In this document: one piece after another, positions 11,887-15,114 of the stretch | Numbering within the stretch: position 1 is the first letter of the stretch | How the letters are laid out: every line of letters starts with the position of its first letter | DNA from: Verrucomicrobia bacterium 12-59-8 | GTDB lineage: Bacteria; Verrucomicrobiota; Verrucomicrobiae; Verrucomicrobiales; Verrucomicrobiaceae | Reading direction: 5' to 3' | DNA: 15,114 nt | NCBI GenBank assembly: GCA_002279765.1 | Contig: NCCR01000092.1 | Coordinates: forward strand, 1-15,114 | Translations under genes and position numbers: made by a program | Notes under the pieces: generated by a model | Database searches by the model: none | Told to the model about the DNA's origin: nothing | The model's input: the letters and a program-made list of their open reading frames with translations, nothing else

Positions 11887-14136
11887 ATGAAAAAGGTCCT
11901 TTCCATTCTTCTCGGCAGCGCGGCGTTGGCCGTTTCCGTGGCCGGTCTGCGAGCGCAGGCACAACACACCGAGTTTGATGAAAAATTCAAAGCGTTCGAC
12001 CAGAACGGCGACGGTCTTATCAGCGGCGATGAAATGAACGGAGCGAGCTACCTCCCCCGGCTTGATTTGAACAAGGACGGCAAGCTGACGCGCGAGGAGG
12101 CGCTCGAAGCCACGCAGAAGGTGCGCAAGCTCGCGGGCAATTCGATCACCGGCATCGGTAAAGAGTCCACGGTGGAGCTTTTCAAGCGTTTGGACAAGAA
12201 CGGCGACGGCAAGCTGACCGCCGACGAACTGCCGAACCACAAATGGTTCATTGGCCTTGATACGGACAAAAACGGGGCTGTGACTCTGGAGGAGGCTGAG
12301 AAGGTGATTGCCAGCCTGCGCAAGCGCGGCAGCACAGGCAGCGCGTCCACTGAGAGTCCGATCAAGCCCGCCGCTGAGGATCCGTCCTTCAAGGAAGCGC
12401 CACAATTCCTGAAAGGGAGCGAACATGGGGTGGGTCACATGGTGGCCGATCTCACATTGAAGACTTTGAAGGGAACTGAAATCAAACTGAGCAGCGCAGC
12501 TGGCAAGAACGGCCTCGTGATTGCGCTGTTCAGCGCGAGCTGCCCGATCAGTGGCAAATTGGCGCCCGAGATCGCCCGATTGGAGAAGGAGTTGCAGGAG
12601 CAGGGCGTGGCGATGCTGCTGGTGAATGCGCCACCGGGACAGAAGGCCGAGGAGGTCACCCAATTCCTCACTGACCACAAACTGGTGTCCCCGAGCGCGA
12701 GTGATGCGGATGGCAGGCTCGCGCAGCAACTGGCGGCAACGACCACGACGGAGGTCTTTCTGCTCGATGCCGCACACACGCTCGTTTATCGCGGTGCATT
12801 GAATGATCAATATGGCCTCGGCTACACGAAGGAAAAGCCGCAGCATCATTACATGCGTGATGCCGTGGCGGCGATGCTGAAAGGTGAGCCGCCTGAAGTG
12901 ACCGCGACCAGTGCACCCGGATGTGCGCTTGACCTGCCGGCGCAAAAGGCCGTCGCCACGATGACCGTGACCTACCACCGCGAGATCGCGCGCCTTTTGC
13001 AGGCAAATTGCGTGGAATGCCACCACAAGGGGGGCGTTGGGCCGTTTGCGCTTGATTCGTATGAGGCGGTGATTGAGCACGCTGGAATGATCCGCAAGCA
13101 GGTGGAGCGTGGGGCGATGCCGCCATGGTTCGCCGCGCCGCTAGAGGGGCTCACGCATTCGCCTTGGAGCAATGACCGATCCCTGTCTGAGCGCGATCGT
13201 GCGGATCTGCTCGCATGGCTGAGTTCGGACCGAGCCAAGGGCGATGTGGCCGATGCGCCCAAGCCTCGTGTTTTCCCCAGCGAATGGAGCATTGGCAAGC
13301 CGGATGCGATCATCGCTGCCGCAAAGCCGATTTCAATCAAGGCCGAGGGCACAATGCCCTACCAGCATGTGACCGTTACCACGGACTTCCCGGAAGACCG
13401 CTGGGTGCGCGGCTACGAGATCCTGCCCTCAGCGCGTGAGGTAGTGCATCATGTCATTGTCAGCGTGTTTGAAAAAGGCAGCAAGGTGCGCGGAGGTGGT
13501 GATGAAGGGGCTGAAGGGTACTGGGCCGCCTACGTGCCCGGCAACACGAAGCAGGTGTATCCCGAGGGCTTCGCGCGCAGGCTGCCCGCCGGTGCGACGG
13601 TGAGCTTCCAGATTCATTACACCCCCAATGGCAAGGTGGTGGAAGACACGATGCGCATGGGGCTGCTGTTTGCCAAAACACCACCGAAATACGTCATTCA
13701 CACCACTGGCCTGTCCAATGCGCGCATCAGCATTCCGCCGGGAGAGGCCAACCATGTTGAAGTGGCCCAGCGCAAGCTGCCCACGGACGTCAATGTGATG
13801 GCCTGGATGGCTCACATGCACGTGCGTGGCAAGGCCTTCAAATTTGAGGTCACGCTGCCCGGAGGAAAAACCGAGACGCTTCTGGACATCCCCAAATACG
13901 ACTTCAACTGGCAGCTCCGCTACGACTATACCATGCCACATTTTCTGCCCCGTGGCAGCACGGTTAAGATCACCGCCGTGTTTGACAACAGCACCGGCAA
14001 TCCGGCCAATCCTGATCCCAGCAAAACCGTGCGCTGGGGGCAACAGACCTTCGATGAAATGATGATCGGCTACATGGAGCACTACACGCCGCTGAATCCG
14101 GAAATGGCAGGCGTGACGAGTGAAACTTCTCACTGA
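11887..14136 (+). CDS. Exported EF-hand / redoxin / cytochrome c / copper type II monooxygenase fusion
   Basis: 749 aa from ATG 11887, chosen for its signal peptide (MKKVLSILLGSAALAVSVAG). Four EF-hand loops lie at 38-49, 60-71, 103-114 and 125-136. A redoxin (AhpC/TlpA-like) domain spans about 185-310, with CPIS at 219-222, so one catalytic Cys and no CxxC. A mono-haem cytochrome c domain follows, with CVECH at 375-379 and candidate axial Met in MPPW (M411). The C-terminal 480-740 is a copper type II monooxygenase of the PHM/DBH family. All six ligands are visible: H521-H522 in EVVHHVIV, H577 in FQIHYTP, H643 and H645 in AHMHVRG, and M725 in FDEMMIGYMEHYTP. Expected reaction: O2-dependent hydroxylation in the periplasm, with the haem domain a plausible electron donor in place of ascorbate. 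Substrate unknown. ATG 11875 is an alternative start. The stop overlaps the convergent gene by 7 bp. Confidence 0.92.
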   Translation: MKKVLSILLGSAALAVSVAGLRAQAQHTEFDEKFKAFDQNGDGLISGDEMNGASYLPRLDLNKDGKLTREEALEATQKVRKLAGNSITGIGKESTVELFKRLDKNGDGKLTADELPNHKWFIGLDTDKNGAVTLEEAEKVIASLRKRGSTGSASTESPIKPAAEDPSFKEAPQFLKGSEHGVGHMVADLTLKTLKGTEIKLSSAAGKNGLVIALFSASCPISGKLAPEIARLEKELQEQGVAMLLVNAPPGQKAEEVTQFLTDHKLVSPSASDADGRLAQQLAATTTTEVFLLDAAHTLVYRGALNDQYGLGYTKEKPQHHYMRDAVAAMLKGEPPEVTATSAPGCALDLPAQKAVATMTVTYHREIARLLQANCVECHHKGGVGPFALDSYEAVIEHAGMIRKQVERGAMPPWFAAPLEGLTHSPWSNDRSLSERDRADLLAWLSSDRAKGDVADAPKPRVFPSEWSIGKPDAIIAAAKPISIKAEGTMPYQHVTVTTDFPEDRWVRGYEILPSAREVVHHVIVSVFEKGSKVRGGGDEGAEGYWAAYVPGNTKQVYPEGFARRLPAGATVSFQIHYTPNGKVVEDTMRMGLLFAKTPPKYVIHTTGLSNARISIPPGEANHVEVAQRKLPTDVNVMAWMAHMHVRGKAFKFEVTLPGGKTETLLDIPKYDFNWQLRYDYTMPHFLPRGSTVKITAVFDNSTGNPANPDPSKTVRWGQQTFDEMMIGYMEHYTPLNPEMAGVTSETSH

Positions 14137-15114
14137 AAATACCGTGTAGCACCTTCATTGACGAATCTGGCATGGATCGTTTGTCTGGTTTCTACCAATT
14201 CGGGAATGAACTGCTTCAGGTAAGGTGCCTTGTCTGCATGGCTAAGCATGCTCATTTGTGATGATGAAGTCTGGGCAACGCTGGCAAAAAATTCAGCAAA
14301 TACTGGTGCCACATTGGCAATCGCCCTTTTGGCTGTCGAGCCCCCCAGCCGTTGATTAACCCTGTAGATGCCATTGCTGATGGCCGCACCCAAAGCGTAA
14401 CTGCCGCCATCCACAATGACCTGGCGGATACTATAGTCACCTTTGCGCAGGCTGGGCACGTCAAACCCACCGCGATTGGACTTAGGGTTGAGATGGCATG
14501 CTGCAGCCAGAGATAAAGTGTCTCGGTCAAAGGCTTTCAGTTCGGCCAATGAACTCATCAATGAGGTGTAACGCATTTTTCGCCAGCGGGTCACCCTGTC
14601 GGGCCTCACCGCGAAGCGCCTTACGTTTTCAAACACAGTTCCGCGAGTCCATATGTCCCGCTGGCCTGAATCCAAATAGGTTGAAATGCCAAGCACCCGC
14701 CTTGTGTCTGCAAGGACGACAGGTCCGCCGCTGTTGCCAGGTACAATCTCGCAGCTGATTTCGATCCGGTCACTTCCCAAACCCAGCACCTTGCCTTCCA
14801 GCGCAGTCACAGCATTACCTCCCAGACTGTTGCCATACGCGGTCAGTTTCTGATTGATGCCGATTGCAAAATTCATGTCGGCAAGGACATATGAAGTTTC
14901 GCCTTTTTTAAGCTCCAAAGGGAAACGTGCCACGTCTTCAAGGCCATTGGACGAATTCGGATCGTAGGTGTTTGAAAGCTCAATTTCGAATGGAACCGGG
15001 ATATTCCGTCCAGATGCGGTTTTGATGCTTACAATCTTGGTGGTGAAGTCCTTGGGGGTGCCGCAGATGACATATGCATTGGTATAGACATAGGTTTTGC
15101 CATCCACCTGGAAA
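14130..15114 (-). CDS. Trypsin-like serine peptidase domain protein, N-terminus beyond window, catalytic His replaced by Tyr
   Basis: The frame is open to the right edge (328 codons visible before the stop at 14130-14132), so the 5' end is missing; the in-frame GTG at 15107 is not evidence of a start. The N-terminal half matches a trypsin-like fold: VYTNAYVICG at the place of the usual TNxHV motif, EDVARFPLEL at the place of the catalytic Asp strand, and EIVPGNSGGPVVLAD with the nucleophile Ser. The His of TNxHV is Tyr here (codon TAT, complement of 15072-15074), one base from CAT. If this alignment is right, the enzyme lacks its general base and may be inactive. The C-terminal 160 residues are a helical region with no family I recognise. 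The gene converges on the copper monooxygenase gene, their stops overlapping by 7 bp, with no terminator between. Confidence 0.82.
   Translation of the reverse strand, partial: FQVDGKTYVYTNAYVICGTPKDFTTKIVSIKTASGRNIPVPFEIELSNTYDPNSSNGLEDVARFPLELKKGETSYVLADMNFAIGINQKLTAYGNSLGGNAVTALEGKVLGLGSDRIEISCEIVPGNSGGPVVLADTRRVLGISTYLDSGQRDIWTRGTVFENVRRFAVRPDRVTRWRKMRYTSLMSSLAELKAFDRDTLSLAAACHLNPKSNRGGFDVPSLRKGDYSIRQVIVDGGSYALGAAISNGIYRVNQRLGGSTAKRAIANVAPVFAEFFASVAQTSSSQMSMLSHADKAPYLKQFIPELVETRQTIHARFVNEGATRYFQ

Noticed and set aside
11836..13080. 414-aa minus-strand open frame
   Set aside because: Antisense to the EF-hand/redoxin/cytochrome/monooxygenase gene; no domains are visible in it.
1..15114. 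Search for CRISPR repeats, tRNA, rRNA, insertion sequences, phage or plasmid genes
   Set aside because: No evenly spaced direct repeats, no tRNA-like cloverleaf, no transposase or integrase motifs and no terminal repeats were seen by eye. A covariance-model or repeat search was not possible here.

Overview
The window looks like a chromosomal segment of a Verrucomicrobiota bacterium, probably close to Prosthecobacter and its relatives. That is an inference from gene content and protein style; no rRNA or other phylogenetic marker is present. The gene families typical of this phylum and of planctomycetes are a DUF1549/DUF1553 cytochrome-type protein with an SHD1 domain, a secreted sulfatase, a DUF1080 protein, NHL propellers, and redoxin/cytochrome c/copper monooxygenase fusions. 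Most starts lack a clear Shine-Dalgarno sequence. Sixteen protein genes are called, two of them cut by the window edges. No tRNA, rRNA, CRISPR array, insertion sequence or phage gene was seen.

Left block (1-6236, all minus strand, transcribed right to left): folD, then an S10 serine carboxypeptidase 13 nt later, then a formylglycine-type sulfatase 18 nt later, then, after 112 nt, an exported DUF1549/DUF1553 protein that runs off the left edge. A housekeeping one-carbon gene thus appears to lead a group of exported degradative enzymes. A strong inverted repeat covers the folD stop codon.

Middle block (6383-8690, plus strand): a small secreted Thr/Gly-rich protein, a Spy/CpxP-like periplasmic protein, an ECF sigma factor, a 101-aa single-span protein overlapping the sigma gene, and a membrane-anchored Spy/CnrX-like protein. 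The last three resemble a Cnr-type module of sigma factor, anti-sigma factor and periplasmic sensor. A run of ten C's lies just upstream of the sigma gene.

The next short block (8735-9192, minus strand) is a ribbon-helix-helix regulator coupled through an ATGA overlap to a 69-aa protein of unknown function. Their AT-rich upstream region (9200-9300) carries two GGGT-N4-ACCC palindromes 63 bp apart and other inverted repeats. It is shared with a divergent secreted DUF1080 protein (9373-10071).

Right block (10026-14136) is the most interesting part. An NHL propeller with peptidyl-hydroxyglycine lyase (PAL)-like motifs overlaps, by TAATG, a gene for an unknown C-terminally anchored protein. Divergent from it is a 749-aa exported protein joining four EF-hands, a redoxin domain, a mono-haem cytochrome c domain and a copper type II monooxygenase (PHM/DBH-like) domain with all six expected copper ligands. 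Together these look like the two half-reactions of a peptide-amidation-like pathway, or another oxygenase/lyase pair, in a bacterium. At the right edge is a partial trypsin-like protein whose catalytic His appears to be replaced by Tyr.
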